Assembly (NCBI GenBank): GCA_040507225.1
Contig: JBEVVG010000001.1
Coordinates: forward strand, 682,001 to 746,000
Source: Thiodiazotropha sp040507225
Lineage (GTDB): Bacteria; Pseudomonadota; Gammaproteobacteria; Chromatiales; Chromatiaceae
Reading direction: 5' to 3'
Length of the DNA: 64,000 nt
Below the pieces are notes generated by a model, which saw only the letters and a program-made list of their open reading frames with translations, was not told the origin of the DNA and did not search any database. This document shows positions 34,813 to 44,205 of this stretch, piece by piece. Each line of letters begins with the position of its first letter. Position 1 is the stretch's first letter. The position numbers and the translations under genes were made by a program.

Positions 34813-35043
34813 AAGCGTCTGATTTGCTCAGTTGTCATCCAGGCAGGAGACGCAGCACTTGAGCGGTCTGCGGGTTGTTGAGCGGCCAGGTGAAGTTGCC
34901 GGGTTGCGGTTTTCATAAAGTCAAACAAGTCACTGCCCGCTGTCTGGAAATTTGCTGCCATTGCAATCGGATGATTGCAAAATCGTGATCGTGAAGATGT
35001 GGGAGGCCGGCAGCGTTTTGCCTTGGGCTTTTGACGACGGTCC

Positions 35044-36843
35044 ATGAAACTCATAGTATGGGGAAAAACAACACCCTTACCCATACCATTAGCTGATCCG
35101 ATGTCTGAACGATCCTTGCCCAACGGGGTCATGTTTAATGCCTATCCTGACAGTATCGGCAGTAAACTGAGTGATACGGTCGCCCTGCTCCAGCGACCCG
35201 AGTTTGATAAGGTATTCTCCCTCTTCTATATCCTTCCGACCTTTTTTCAAAGCGATCTGGATCGCGGCTTCTCCATCAACCGCTACGAGATCAATGATGA
35301 ACTGGTATCCAATGAGGATCTGCAGAACCTCATGGATCTTGAAATCGTTCTCAAATTCGACCTGGTGCTCAACCACCTGTCCGTTCGCTCTCCACAATTC
35401 ATGGACATGCTGGAAAAAGGCGACCAATCCGAGTTTCGCGACTTTTTCATCGACTGGAACCAGTTTTGGGAGGGCGAGGGGAAAATGTGCGATGAGGGTT
35501 ATGTCGTACCCAACGAATCGCACCTGAACCAGTTGTTCATGCGCAAACCCGGCCTGCCCATCCTGTTCGTTCGTTTTCCGGATGGTTCGGAACGACCCTA
35601 CTGGAACACGTTTTACCAGCAGATCAACTACCGGGAACTGGAATTCGATGACCTGAAGCATCTGCGCATGATTCCCGCCGAAGAAATTTCGGACATACTC
35701 GACCGTTACAATGCCAGGATCGTGGCACAAGGGGATTTTCGAAATATCGACCTGGGTCCCTATCAGGACTACGCAGACCAGATCATCGACATCATTGAGT
35801 CCAAACGTCGCTACCTGGGTCAGATGGATCTGAATGCCGAATCCGAGACGGTATGGGCATTTTACGCAGAGACTCTCAAGCGGCTGGCCGACTATGGCGC
35901 GAAACTGATACGTCTCGATGCCTTTGCCTATCTGCATAAGCGGCCGGGGATGAGCAATTTCTTCAACACACCCGGTACCTGGGCCTACCTCGACCGGTTG
36001 AAGAACATTGCTGAAACTCACAATCTGACCCTGTTGCCGGAGATCCATGCACAATACGGCAAGAAGCTTCACTCCGCGGTCTCTGAGGCCGGTTATCCGA
36101 TCTACGATTTTTTTCTTCCGGGACTGGTTCTTGATGCATTGGATCAGGGGCGCAACACTTACCTGCTGAGATGGATCGGTGAGATCCAGAGTAAAAACAT
36201 CCACACGGTCAACATGCTCGGATGCCATGATGGCATTCCGGTACTCGACCTGGATGGGTTCGACTCTGCGGAAGGCTATCAGGCCGGTCTCCTTGAATCC
36301 TCTGAGATCGAGGCTATCATCGAGCGCGTGCTGCAACGCGGGGGACGTGTGAAAAACCTGTTCGGCGCGGACGGAAAAAAGATCGCCTATTACCAGGTGA
36401 ATGCGACCTATTTCAGCGCCCTGGGAGAGGATGAACAGAAACTACGCCTGGCGCGCGCCATCCAGCTGTTCATGCCTGGAATACCTCAGATCTGGTATCT
36501 GGATCTGTTTGCCGGCAAGAACGATTATGCCGCAGCCGACAGCGGCGCTACGGCAGGACACAAGGAAATCAATCGCACCACCCTGAGCAATGAGATGATT
36601 GCAGAAGGATTACAAAAGGATGTGGTCCTTGACCAGCTGGAGATGATGCGTTTGCGCAATACCGTAGCGGCCTTCAATGGAAACCTGTCGATTTGCGAAA
36701 CCCCGACACATGAACTTGAACTAAGCTGGTCGAACGAGGATGAAGTCATTACTCTGAAGGCCAATCTCGAGACCCTGAGTTTCGCAATCAGTCACCTCCC
36801 CTCTGGAGATGCGCCTCGGGTCTACCACTACCCGAAACCCTGA
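35044..36843 (+). CDS. GH13 sucrose/glucosylglycerate phosphorylase-like enzyme
   Basis: A 599-residue alpha-amylase-superfamily protein of the GH13_18 type. The nucleophile is D292 in LIRLDAFAYL, the acid/base E333 in LLPEIHAQYG, and the third carboxylate D396 in GCHDGIPVLD. Further marks are LVLNHLSVRSPQF and IPQIWYLDLFAG. This group phosphorolyses sucrose or glucosylglycerate with release of glucose 1-phosphate; which substrate applies cannot be told. There is no signal peptide, so it acts in the cytoplasm. Start is 35044 or 35101 (ATG before SERSLPNGV); both keep the fold. The gene stands alone. Confidence 0.85.
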   Translation: MKLIVWGKTTPLPIPLADPMSERSLPNGVMFNAYPDSIGSKLSDTVALLQRPEFDKVFSLFYILPTFFQSDLDRGFSINRYEINDELVSNEDLQNLMDLEIVLKFDLVLNHLSVRSPQFMDMLEKGDQSEFRDFFIDWNQFWEGEGKMCDEGYVVPNESHLNQLFMRKPGLPILFVRFPDGSERPYWNTFYQQINYRELEFDDLKHLRMIPAEEISDILDRYNARIVAQGDFRNIDLGPYQDYADQIIDIIESKRRYLGQMDLNAESETVWAFYAETLKRLADYGAKLIRLDAFAYLHKRPGMSNFFNTPGTWAYLDRLKNIAETHNLTLLPEIHAQYGKKLHSAVSEAGYPIYDFFLPGLVLDALDQGRNTYLLRWIGEIQSKNIHTVNMLGCHDGIPVLDLDGFDSAEGYQAGLLESSEIEAIIERVLQRGGRVKNLFGADGKKIAYYQVNATYFSALGEDEQKLRLARAIQLFMPGIPQIWYLDLFAGKNDYAAADSGATAGHKEINRTTLSNEMIAEGLQKDVVLDQLEMMRLRNTVAAFNGNLSICETPTHELELSWSNEDEVITLKANLETLSFAISHLPSGDAPRVYHYPKP

Positions 36844-36918
36844 GCAACGTGGACTCTGCCATCCGGTTATCGCTCATGCGATACCGTTGCCGGCAACTCA
36901 TTGAAGTAAACTGAAACC

Positions 36919-36944
36919 GGAATCCCGGTGTCTGCCGGGATTCC
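36919..36944. terminator. Inverted repeat between convergent genes
   Basis: A perfect 10-base stem (GGAATCCCGG/CCGGGATTCC) with a 6-base loop sits in the 140-base gap between the phosphorylase-like and DUF2852 genes. No long T-run follows, but position and symmetry fit a shared terminator. Confidence 0.5.
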
Positions 36945-36983
36945 AGGGTTTATCATCCTCAATCGTTTCGAGGGAAAGATAGA

Positions 36984-37427
36984 TCAGCTCTCATCGTGAT
37001 GGCTCGAAGGCTTACGGGCCATGAATTCATCAAATTCCGCCTGGTCCTGGCGACGTTTCGCATCGAACCTGAAAGCCTTGAACGCCTCCGCCCGCTTTCT
37101 GATCTCCTCTTTGATTTCACGGATGCGGTCATGCTGTGTCTGTTGGAATTCGTTGAAAATAATGTTTTCACTATCCTGGTAGGGCTGCGAACGACGGCCA
37201 CCGAAAAAATGCTGCCACTTGTCACGTACCCAGCCCGGAAGTTCCTGAATCGGGTGACCGAGAATTGTCCACACCAACACGGCAAAACCGAGGGGGGGAA
37301 AGATGACGAAACCCAGCACCATTGCGACGAGATTTGCACCGCTCCAGTGACCCCGGCAATTTCCCATGCGACCGTTGAAGTACTCTCCACGCGAACGATC
37401 CGCGGTTGAATAATTTGCTGAACACAT
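36984..37427 (-). CDS. DUF2852 family protein
   Basis: A 147-residue protein. A hydrophobic stretch at residues about 31-56 makes one or two membrane passes. Behind it comes a basic, helical and probably coiled tail ending in DAKRRQDQAEFDEFMARKPS, which is the DUF2852 signature. Function is unknown. The gene is divergent from a TetR-type regulator across 165 bases with repeated TGTTAACA motifs, so it may be that regulator's target. Confidence 0.8.
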   Translation of the reverse strand: MCSANYSTADRSRGEYFNGRMGNCRGHWSGANLVAMVLGFVIFPPLGFAVLVWTILGHPIQELPGWVRDKWQHFFGGRRSQPYQDSENIIFNEFQQTQHDRIREIKEEIRKRAEAFKAFRFDAKRRQDQAEFDEFMARKPSSHHDES

Positions 37428-37489
37428 CGAAGGTATCCTCCAAATAATTGCAAATATATCAGTGACCTATGACATATCTGATGGTCATA

Positions 37490-37563
37490 TGTTAACACTG
37501 TTAACTTACAATTTAGATGATTTCGCTGGGCATTTCAAGGATCAGGGCAGAAAATGTTAACAA
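37490..37563. promoter_or_regulatory. Candidate TetR operator sites
   Basis: GTTAACACTGTTAAC (37491-37505) and a further TGTTAACA (37555-37562) lie between the divergent DUF2852 and TetR genes. Symmetric, repeated sites in this gap suit an autoregulating TetR-type repressor. Confidence 0.45.
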
Positions 37564-37592
37564 TGATCACTTTTAGTGCTAAAACTTAAAGC

Positions 37593-38195
37593 ATGAAAAA
37601 AAGTAACAATCACTATCATCATGGTCATCTGGCGGAGTCGCTACTCGATGCCGTGGATGAAATCGCCACCCAGTTCGGGATTGAAGCCGTAACCCTGCGC
37701 GGATGCGCCAAACGCGTCGGTGTCTCCCCCGCTTCAGCATTCCGGCACTATTCCGACAAACGCTCGCTGCTGACAGTTTTCGCAACCCGGGCGGTGAACC
37801 AACTCGCGGATTCCATGGAAACCTCCATGTTGCAGGCTCAGGATTCAGGTCAGGATGCACTGCAGGCGGTTTGCATGGCCTATGTCCAGTTTGCCTTGAG
37901 TAAACCGGCTTTTTTTCGCGCCATGTGGCGCGAGGAGATGATCTACACCCAGGATCCTGACTACCTCGTAGCGACGCAGCGCTTGGCCAGCTACCTTCAG
38001 CAGGGATTCGTGAACACCATCACTGATGAGGATCCCTGCAACTTCAGTCCACAGGAGATGCTGGCCTGGTCATCAGTGCATGGATTGGCTTGTCTGTTTG
38101 TCGACGGACCGGTTGCCAGGGACAAGGGTATGGAGGAAAAGCTCGCCATCGCGGAAGCTGTCCTGACACAGCTGACGCCAGTGCTGACACAGTAG
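37593..38195 (+). CDS. TetR/AcrR family transcriptional regulator
   Basis: A 200-residue regulator. Residues about 10-55 form the TetR helix-turn-helix (VTLRGCAKRVGVSPASAFRHYSDKRSLL), and the C-terminal ligand domain resembles the WHG type, including FFRAMWREEMIY and SSVHGLACLFVDG. The N-terminal KSNNHYHHGHL is typical of this subgroup. It likely represses itself and the divergent DUF2852 gene in response to a small ligand that cannot be identified. Confidence 0.88.
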   Translation: MKKSNNHYHHGHLAESLLDAVDEIATQFGIEAVTLRGCAKRVGVSPASAFRHYSDKRSLLTVFATRAVNQLADSMETSMLQAQDSGQDALQAVCMAYVQFALSKPAFFRAMWREEMIYTQDPDYLVATQRLASYLQQGFVNTITDEDPCNFSPQEMLAWSSVHGLACLFVDGPVARDKGMEEKLAIAEAVLTQLTPVLTQ

Positions 38196-38452
38196 GGACC
38201 GACGATATCCTTGTGTTGTTTAGCCTGTGTAACTCTGCTGATCCGGCAGTTTGGTGTCCTACTGGGAACATCGCGTGGTAGTTTTTTGCGTAAAATGCGT
38301 ATTCCGAGGATACGAGCTGTACTATATTTTTCCACCTGAGCAGTCTGTTTGATGATAGCGTGCTGTTGACTGTCTCATCAGAAACAAACGTATAAACACG
38401 ACCCGACACCGGGCAATCCGTGATTTGCATTTCATTCAACCGGAGAATCACC

Positions 38453-39424
38453 TTGAACTATCAATACGTCCTAAAGACAGGCGCCTCTGTTGTTCTGATG
38501 AGCGCACTGACCCTGAATGTTTCTCAGGCAAGAGATAACGCTCCCGGCTACCTGGAAGACTCCTGGGGCAACATCGTAACGAGCGGTGCCGGGGAATGCA
38601 TCCACACAGGACAATGGAAACAGGAAATGTCCACGGTCGTGGGCTGCGATGGTGTCGTACTTAATGCCCAGGTCAAGACGCTCAAAGGCACCGGCACCGG
38701 TCAATTGATCGAAGTCACTATTCCAACCACCACCATGTTCGCTTTTGACAGCGCGAATTTAACCGAGGAAGGCAAGGCATCCATCGAATCCCATCGCGAT
38801 GTCCTCACGCCGGAACTCGCCAAGGCCTACGCAATAATCATCATCGGCCACACCGACAGCCAGGGCGATGCACAGTATAACCAGCGATTGTCTCTCAAGC
38901 GTTCCGAATCAGTTCGCGACTACCTGGTGGAAACCGGCGCAAACCCAGAAAAACTGCGTGTGGTCGGGCGCGGTGCCAGTGAACCAATCGCATCGAATGA
39001 GACCAAGGAAGGCCGGGCAAAAAACAGACGCGTCGAGGTGGTGGTCGTGGGTGAAGTTCGAGCCCTGGATGCGATGTTGTTCCCAAGTGTCGCTCTGTTC
39101 GAAAGGCGCAGTGCTGAACTGACCGACGCCGGCAAGGCTTTGATCGAAAAATATCGTATGCAGGCCCAAGCGCAGATGAGAAGCGCCCGGTATATCGAGA
39201 TCGTCGGCCATACTGATGACGTCGGCGACGACGCTTATAATCAGGACCTCTCGGAGCAGCGGGCGATGAATGTATTTAAGTACCTGGCGGAAACCGGCAT
39301 GGATGTGAGCAATGTAACGATCAAGGGGATGGGTGAAAAAATGCCGATCGCCAGCAACCAGACCGATGAGGGTCGCGCCGAGAACCGTCGCGTGGAGATC
39401 CTCCTGTTAGGTCGTGACCGCTGA
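38453..39424 (+). CDS. Exported protein with two tandem OmpA-C domains
   Basis: A 323-residue protein with a signal peptide (cut near residue 26, SQA/RD) and two OmpA-like peptidoglycan-binding domains in tandem, about residues 93-200 and 210-321. Both contain IxxxGHTDxxGxxxYNQxLSxxR and end in EGRAKNRRVEV or EGRAENRRVEI. Repeat 1 has a classic FDSANLTEEG start. The short N-terminal part (LEDSWGNIVTSGAGECIHTGQW) resembles that of many OmpA-type proteins. It should bind peptidoglycan in the periplasm, perhaps tethering the outer membrane. The TTG start at 38453 has GGAGA about 8 bases upstream and gives a proper signal peptide; the ATG at 38420 would bury it. Confidence 0.88.
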   Translation: MNYQYVLKTGASVVLMSALTLNVSQARDNAPGYLEDSWGNIVTSGAGECIHTGQWKQEMSTVVGCDGVVLNAQVKTLKGTGTGQLIEVTIPTTTMFAFDSANLTEEGKASIESHRDVLTPELAKAYAIIIIGHTDSQGDAQYNQRLSLKRSESVRDYLVETGANPEKLRVVGRGASEPIASNETKEGRAKNRRVEVVVVGEVRALDAMLFPSVALFERRSAELTDAGKALIEKYRMQAQAQMRSARYIEIVGHTDDVGDDAYNQDLSEQRAMNVFKYLAETGMDVSNVTIKGMGEKMPIASNQTDEGRAENRRVEILLLGRDR

Positions 39425-39513
39425 CCTCCTGGAAAACCGAATACCGCTCATGGATTGAGTGGTGTTCCTAGTGGGCCAGGCGGAGAGAAAACCCACCCAG
39501 ACTGGGTAGTGGT

Positions 39514-40491
39514 TCAGAAACGGTAGCCGAAGACAATTTCATAGCCGTGGTAGTGATTATCACCTTTCAGGTAATTCAGCCCGAGTTTGAGCGATTTCGA
39601 ATCCCGCTCGGTTGCCTGCAACGCCACTTCAAGACCGTAGCCGACGCTCCAGAGTGAATCAAACCCCAAGGCATCCCTGTTACCACCCAGGAATGTCGAA
39701 TTACCCAGGTGGACGATCCCATCGAGGGGGAAGCCCTCAGCGATCACCCCCAGGGAATGTCGCAGGTCTGCGGACAGGTGGAAGGTATCCGTGTGCGCCC
39801 GGAAGCCCACAAAATCACCTGACTCACCGAAACTCGCTATGTAACTGTGGATATAGTGCGCACTACTCGCCAGATCCAGATTTCCGAAATCGTGTTGGTA
39901 CTCCATGCCCACAATCAAGCTGGCCAGGCTGGCATTCGTTGTCCAGTTGAACAGCAGGTTATCGACAAATGGCGCAAGTGCCTCTACTTCACCCCGGTAT
40001 TTGGAATCGTTTTCAAAACGGGACATCCCGATATCGATGGCGCTTGCGAAAATCCAATATTGCGATACAGGGCGCTTCAAAACCAGTCCTGCCGCACCAC
40101 TGTAGGCGGTGTATTTCGTATCCATATTATCGGATGACGGCAAGCCAACCAGGATGTTTTCAGATTCAAAAGTGGCGTAGTTGAATCCTCCACGAAGGAG
40201 GAAATCCCAAGCATCGATGGTCCCGTTCATGAGTTTTACGGGAAGCTTGAAAATATCGAACCGATTCTTCGGTGCTTCATCGCCAAACAATGTGATACCT
40301 GACACGTCAGGGTCGGTCACGAATCCCACTAGCTGTGCATACCCGGCTACGGTTTCCGACCCCCTTTCTGATTCGGCAATCACATCACGTGCTTGATTCA
40401 ACTCATCTTGCGTATAAGCGAAAGCATTTCCGAATCTTGTCAGACAGATTACTGATAGAAGAACAGCATACGACCTGGAAATCATATCCAT
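39514..40491 (-). CDS. Outer-membrane beta-barrel protein (solitary autotransporter-barrel type)
   Basis: A 325-residue protein with a signal peptide (to about residue 25, AFA/YT). A long series of amphipathic strands follows and ends in YEIVFGYRF, a C-terminal aromatic signature of outer-membrane barrels. The strand pattern and length resemble the solitary outer-membrane autotransporter-like barrel family; I cannot be sure of the family. No passenger domain is present. It converges on the double-OmpA gene. Confidence 0.7.
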   Translation of the reverse strand: MDMISRSYAVLLSVICLTRFGNAFAYTQDELNQARDVIAESERGSETVAGYAQLVGFVTDPDVSGITLFGDEAPKNRFDIFKLPVKLMNGTIDAWDFLLRGGFNYATFESENILVGLPSSDNMDTKYTAYSGAAGLVLKRPVSQYWIFASAIDIGMSRFENDSKYRGEVEALAPFVDNLLFNWTTNASLASLIVGMEYQHDFGNLDLASSAHYIHSYIASFGESGDFVGFRAHTDTFHLSADLRHSLGVIAEGFPLDGIVHLGNSTFLGGNRDALGFDSLWSVGYGLEVALQATERDSKSLKLGLNYLKGDNHYHGYEIVFGYRF

Positions 40492-40684
40492 GCACCTCAG
40501 CAGACGGATCTATGACTCACCGAGCAATATGCCGAGTATATCATTCGAACTTGGACACTCTGTCCTGCTATCGCTATGCGGATTTTCCGGGATGCACGGT
40601 GCGCTGCGGAATGATTTTTCGTCCGGCAGTTTACCAGGCTAGTCCGCCATGACCGAACGCCAGGTCCATCTGATTTTCCATCTG

Positions 40685-42241
40685 TTACGCCACCCGATCA
40701 TCGGCTACCCGATAAACCGGGTCTTCCATCATATTCACCTCCACCAGATCACCGGCTTTGACCAGCAGATTCTGGCATTCCTGGCTGAGATGACGGATGT
40801 GCAGCGTCTTCTGTGCACGCATGTAGCGGTCTGCCAGAGCGTCGATGGCCTCAAGCCCTGAGTGATCGTAGACCCGGGTATTGGCGAAGTCGACGATGAT
40901 CTCCTGGGGATCGTTCTTCGGATCGAAGATATCCGCGAAGGTTTGCACGGAGCCAAAAAACAGTGGTCCTCTCAGGTGGTAGTACTTGATCCCATATTGA
41001 TCTATGCGTGTTTCTGCAGCCATGTGCTTGGCGTGTTCCCAGGCAAATACCAGGGCTGACACCACCACACCCACGATGACTGCGATGGCGAGATCGCTCA
41101 ATACCGTGACCACAGCAACCAGGATACCCACCACCGTATCCGCCAGGGGGATCCGGCCGAGCAGCCGAAAACTGGCCCATTCAAAGGTACCCAGCACCAC
41201 CATGAACATTACCCCCACCAGGGCGGCTACCGGTATCATCTCAATGAGACTGGACCCCACCAGGATGAATGCGAGCAGGAACAGTGCGGCACTGACACCG
41301 GACAAGCGTCCACGCCCTCCTGAGTTGATGTTGATCATGCTCTGGCCGATCATGGCGCATCCACCCATGCCCCCGAACAAGCCATTCACCGTATTGCCGA
41401 CTCCCTGGCCGATGCACTCCTTGTTACCCCGTCCCCGGGATTCGGTTAGTTCATCGATCAGGCTCAGGGTCAACAGCGACTCGATCAGCCCTACCCCGGC
41501 CAGAATCACCGCATAGGGCAGCACGATCCGCAGGGTATCCAGGGTCAGTGGCACCAGAGGGATATGAAATGCGGGCAACCCACCGGCGATGGTCGCAGCC
41601 GGATCACCCGACAGGTCACGTAGGACATCCTGCACGGTACGGGTATCGAGATCCAGACCTATGACCAGCAGGCTGACACTGACGATTGCCACCAGCGATG
41701 CAGGTATGGCGGATGTCAGCTTGGGCAGAAAATGAATAATCGCCATGGTGAGCGCCACCAGGCCCAGCAGGGTCCACAGTGGCACTCCGCTCAGCCACAG
41801 CAACTCGCCATCATCACCGGGGACCTGGAACTGTTTCAACTGGGCGAGAAAAATCACGATGGCCAGACCGTTGACAAAACCGAGCATCACCGGATGCGGA
41901 ACCATGCGAATGAATTTCCCGAGCCGCAGAACACCCGCGCCGATTTGCAGGGCCCCGGCGAGCAACACGGCGGCGAACAGGTATTCGACGCCATGTTCGG
42001 CGACCAGGGCGACCATCACCACAGCCATGGCTCCGGTCGCACCCGAAATCATCCCCGGTCTGCCACCGATGAGCGCGGTGATGATACCCATCATGAAGGC
42101 GGCATGCAGTCCGACCAGGGGTGCCACACCGGCCACGAAAGCGAAGGCAACGGCTTCTGGCACCAGGGCCAGGGCCACGGTCAAACCGGAGAGCACATCA
42201 TTCTTGACGCACTGCTTCCCCGGGCAAGTCAGCTGAAACAT
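40685..42241 (-). CDS. SulP family inorganic anion transporter
   Basis: A 518-residue transporter. The N-terminal DVLSGLTVALALVPEAVAFAFVAGV is the SulP entry motif. About 11-12 membrane helices follow, then a C-terminal STAS domain (residues about 400-515) with DFANTRVYDHSGLEAIDALADRY. SulP proteins carry sulfate, bicarbonate or other anions, often with Na+ or H+; bicarbonate or sulfate import is plausible here. The start at 42241 has GAGG about 6 bases upstream; the longer frame from 42370 adds an atypical leader. Confidence 0.92.
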   Translation of the reverse strand: MFQLTCPGKQCVKNDVLSGLTVALALVPEAVAFAFVAGVAPLVGLHAAFMMGIITALIGGRPGMISGATGAMAVVMVALVAEHGVEYLFAAVLLAGALQIGAGVLRLGKFIRMVPHPVMLGFVNGLAIVIFLAQLKQFQVPGDDGELLWLSGVPLWTLLGLVALTMAIIHFLPKLTSAIPASLVAIVSVSLLVIGLDLDTRTVQDVLRDLSGDPAATIAGGLPAFHIPLVPLTLDTLRIVLPYAVILAGVGLIESLLTLSLIDELTESRGRGNKECIGQGVGNTVNGLFGGMGGCAMIGQSMININSGGRGRLSGVSAALFLLAFILVGSSLIEMIPVAALVGVMFMVVLGTFEWASFRLLGRIPLADTVVGILVAVVTVLSDLAIAVIVGVVVSALVFAWEHAKHMAAETRIDQYGIKYYHLRGPLFFGSVQTFADIFDPKNDPQEIIVDFANTRVYDHSGLEAIDALADRYMRAQKTLHIRHLSQECQNLLVKAGDLVEVNMMEDPVYRVADDRVA

Positions 42242-42424
42242 GGGTACCTCGCACTGCATTCCGCAAAAAGCGGCGAAGTATATCAGCAATGACGAAACCG
42301 TTCGACGGGCTAATGTAAACCCGGCCACCCAATATGTCGTCTTCAGCCGAAGCGTGCCTGCCTGCAGCAAGCCATCAAACGCCGCGAAAGCCCTGGTCGT
42401 AAGAAGCTTCCCGCAGCGCTACGG

Positions 42425-44149
42425 TCATGCCTTCTTGAATGTCACCTGCAGTTCATTCGCGAGAATCGAAAATGTGGGCGTAACACCCTCGAGGGGGTTC
42501 GCGGAAAACTGCTGCGCGCTGAATGCCTGCATATTGGGGCTGCTGAGTATCGTATAGCTCGTGTTGAAGGCGAGAGGCTCATCCTTTGAAGTCTGGAATT
42601 CGAATGCCACCTGGTTCGCATTCAGCTTGATCCCGCCGCTCACACTCAGACTGGATGTACGGGCGCCCAGGCGGATACCGATGACTCCACCGGTCATTTC
42701 AAGTGCAGCAATGCTGACCCCCTCCGCATGGCCGCTGATATCGAGCACTGCATTGCCGAAGAGTTGTACCCGGGACTCACCGCCGCAAGCCTGATCATGG
42801 AAAAGGATGCGCCCGCCCTCTCCGCCATGGGTTCCTCCGTAGGCGATCAGCGTGGCTTGATCCGCGCTGGAAGTGGCGGAGAAAATCGTATAGCCACCGG
42901 CCTCGCCCTGGGCGGTCCCGCCCAGATTCAGCAGGGTGGCATTGCCACCGCTCGGGCCCATCCCGTGACTGTCGTCGCTGCCGTAAACCGAGAATTCCGT
43001 GTAACCGGCAGCCCCGCGCTCGCCCACCGCGGGATGGTTATAGATTCTCGCTTTGCCGGCATTCGGAGCGTAGTTGCCGGGAAGATTCATCGAGAACAGA
43101 GTATGCCCGGCGCTCGATTTGTGTGGGGCGGTGCTGCCGTAGTTGACGATGGTGGCCTCGGAGGCTGTGGGCGAACCGTATTTCGCGGAAAACTCCATAT
43201 GCCCGCCCCCGCCCTGCTCGCCCTGGCGGGCGCCGAAGTTGAAATACATACCCTGACCGGCCGAGGCGCCTCCCGGAGTCGTATGCGGAGGATTGTTGTT
43301 GAAACTGGTGACGCCGCCGTAGGCATTGGCTGCCTTTGCCGCGTAATTGTAGAAATAGCCATGCCCTGCGTCCGCATTGGCATCGAACGCGACATCTCCG
43401 CCATTCGCTTTGGCATGGTTGCCCCCCCAGTTGTAGAAGGTGGCCGTGCCGGCGTCTGAATGGCCGTAAAACTGGGTATTGCCTCCATCGCCCCCCGGAA
43501 CGGTACCACCCACATTGGTAAAGTTGGCTTGGGATGCCGATGCGCTGTCATGGAACACCACGTTTCCAAAGGTATCACCATCCGCGCCCAGGCTGCCGTA
43601 GATGATGAATCGCGCCCGGTCTGCGGTTGCAGAATCCGAGAAACTGATTTCTCCACCCACCGTGTTGTGTTCAGGTGGGGCCGCAGCACCGGTCCATGCC
43701 TTGAACGACGCGCTTCCTGCCGAGGATTGATCGCAGAAACTGATCACCCCGCCCCCGTAAGCGGATTCGCTCTCAGGCCCCGCGCAGTAAAAGATGTCAT
43801 CGCCACCCGCGGACGCGGAATGGTCGAACCTCAGTTGCGGATCATGATAGCCCCGGCTGGTGGCCGCGACGATGAAGCTCTGAAGTTTTCCCGAACGGTT
43901 GCACACCCCGCTACCGGTGATGTTCAGTACCGGCGAGGCGGATGGGCCGAATGTCAGGGTGTAAGACGCCGCGTCCTCGATGAAGGTGATTTCAGCGACC
44001 TGGGCCTGACCGGTCGATTTAAAGGAGACACCGGTCTGTGTTGCCGCGCCGAAGCAGGCATTTCCCGTGGGAACACCGCTGGGTGTCCAGTTATCGGGGT
44101 CGGCCCATGATCCGCTGCTGGTTTGGGGATTCCATTGCGAGTGGTTCAT
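42425..44149 (-). CDS. Glycine-rich beta-repeat protein of unknown function
   Basis: A 574-residue protein that I do not recognise as a known family. Residues about 120-480 contain roughly ten to eleven degenerate repeats of 27-35 residues. Each begins G-x-x-x-F and continues with (A/G)-x-(A/G)-x-(F/I/L)-x-N-x-G, for example GNTQFYGHSDAGTATFYNWG and GYTIFSATSSADQATLIAYG. The pattern suggests a right-handed beta-helix or autotransporter-type passenger. There is no signal peptide, RTX motif or barrel, so how or whether it is exported is unclear. AAGGAGA lies 6-7 bases before the ATG at 44149. It is 56 bases after the pseudokinase/GGDEF gene, which it may follow in one operon. Confidence 0.8.
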   Translation of the reverse strand: MNHSQWNPQTSSGSWADPDNWTPSGVPTGNACFGAATQTGVSFKSTGQAQVAEITFIEDAASYTLTFGPSASPVLNITGSGVCNRSGKLQSFIVAATSRGYHDPQLRFDHSASAGGDDIFYCAGPESESAYGGGVISFCDQSSAGSASFKAWTGAAAPPEHNTVGGEISFSDSATADRARFIIYGSLGADGDTFGNVVFHDSASASQANFTNVGGTVPGGDGGNTQFYGHSDAGTATFYNWGGNHAKANGGDVAFDANADAGHGYFYNYAAKAANAYGGVTSFNNNPPHTTPGGASAGQGMYFNFGARQGEQGGGGHMEFSAKYGSPTASEATIVNYGSTAPHKSSAGHTLFSMNLPGNYAPNAGKARIYNHPAVGERGAAGYTEFSVYGSDDSHGMGPSGGNATLLNLGGTAQGEAGGYTIFSATSSADQATLIAYGGTHGGEGGRILFHDQACGGESRVQLFGNAVLDISGHAEGVSIAALEMTGGVIGIRLGARTSSLSVSGGIKLNANQVAFEFQTSKDEPLAFNTSYTILSSPNMQAFSAQQFSANPLEGVTPTFSILANELQVTFKKA

Positions 44150-44205
44150 GCGCGTCTCCTTGAGTATTGATCCTCTGTCCAACGGTCCTTATGACTCATC
44201 ATCGA

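Noticed and set aside
35089..36336. Minus-strand frame of 415 codons inside the GH13 gene
   Set aside because: The plus-strand frame has a complete catalytic set; the antisense frame has no motif.
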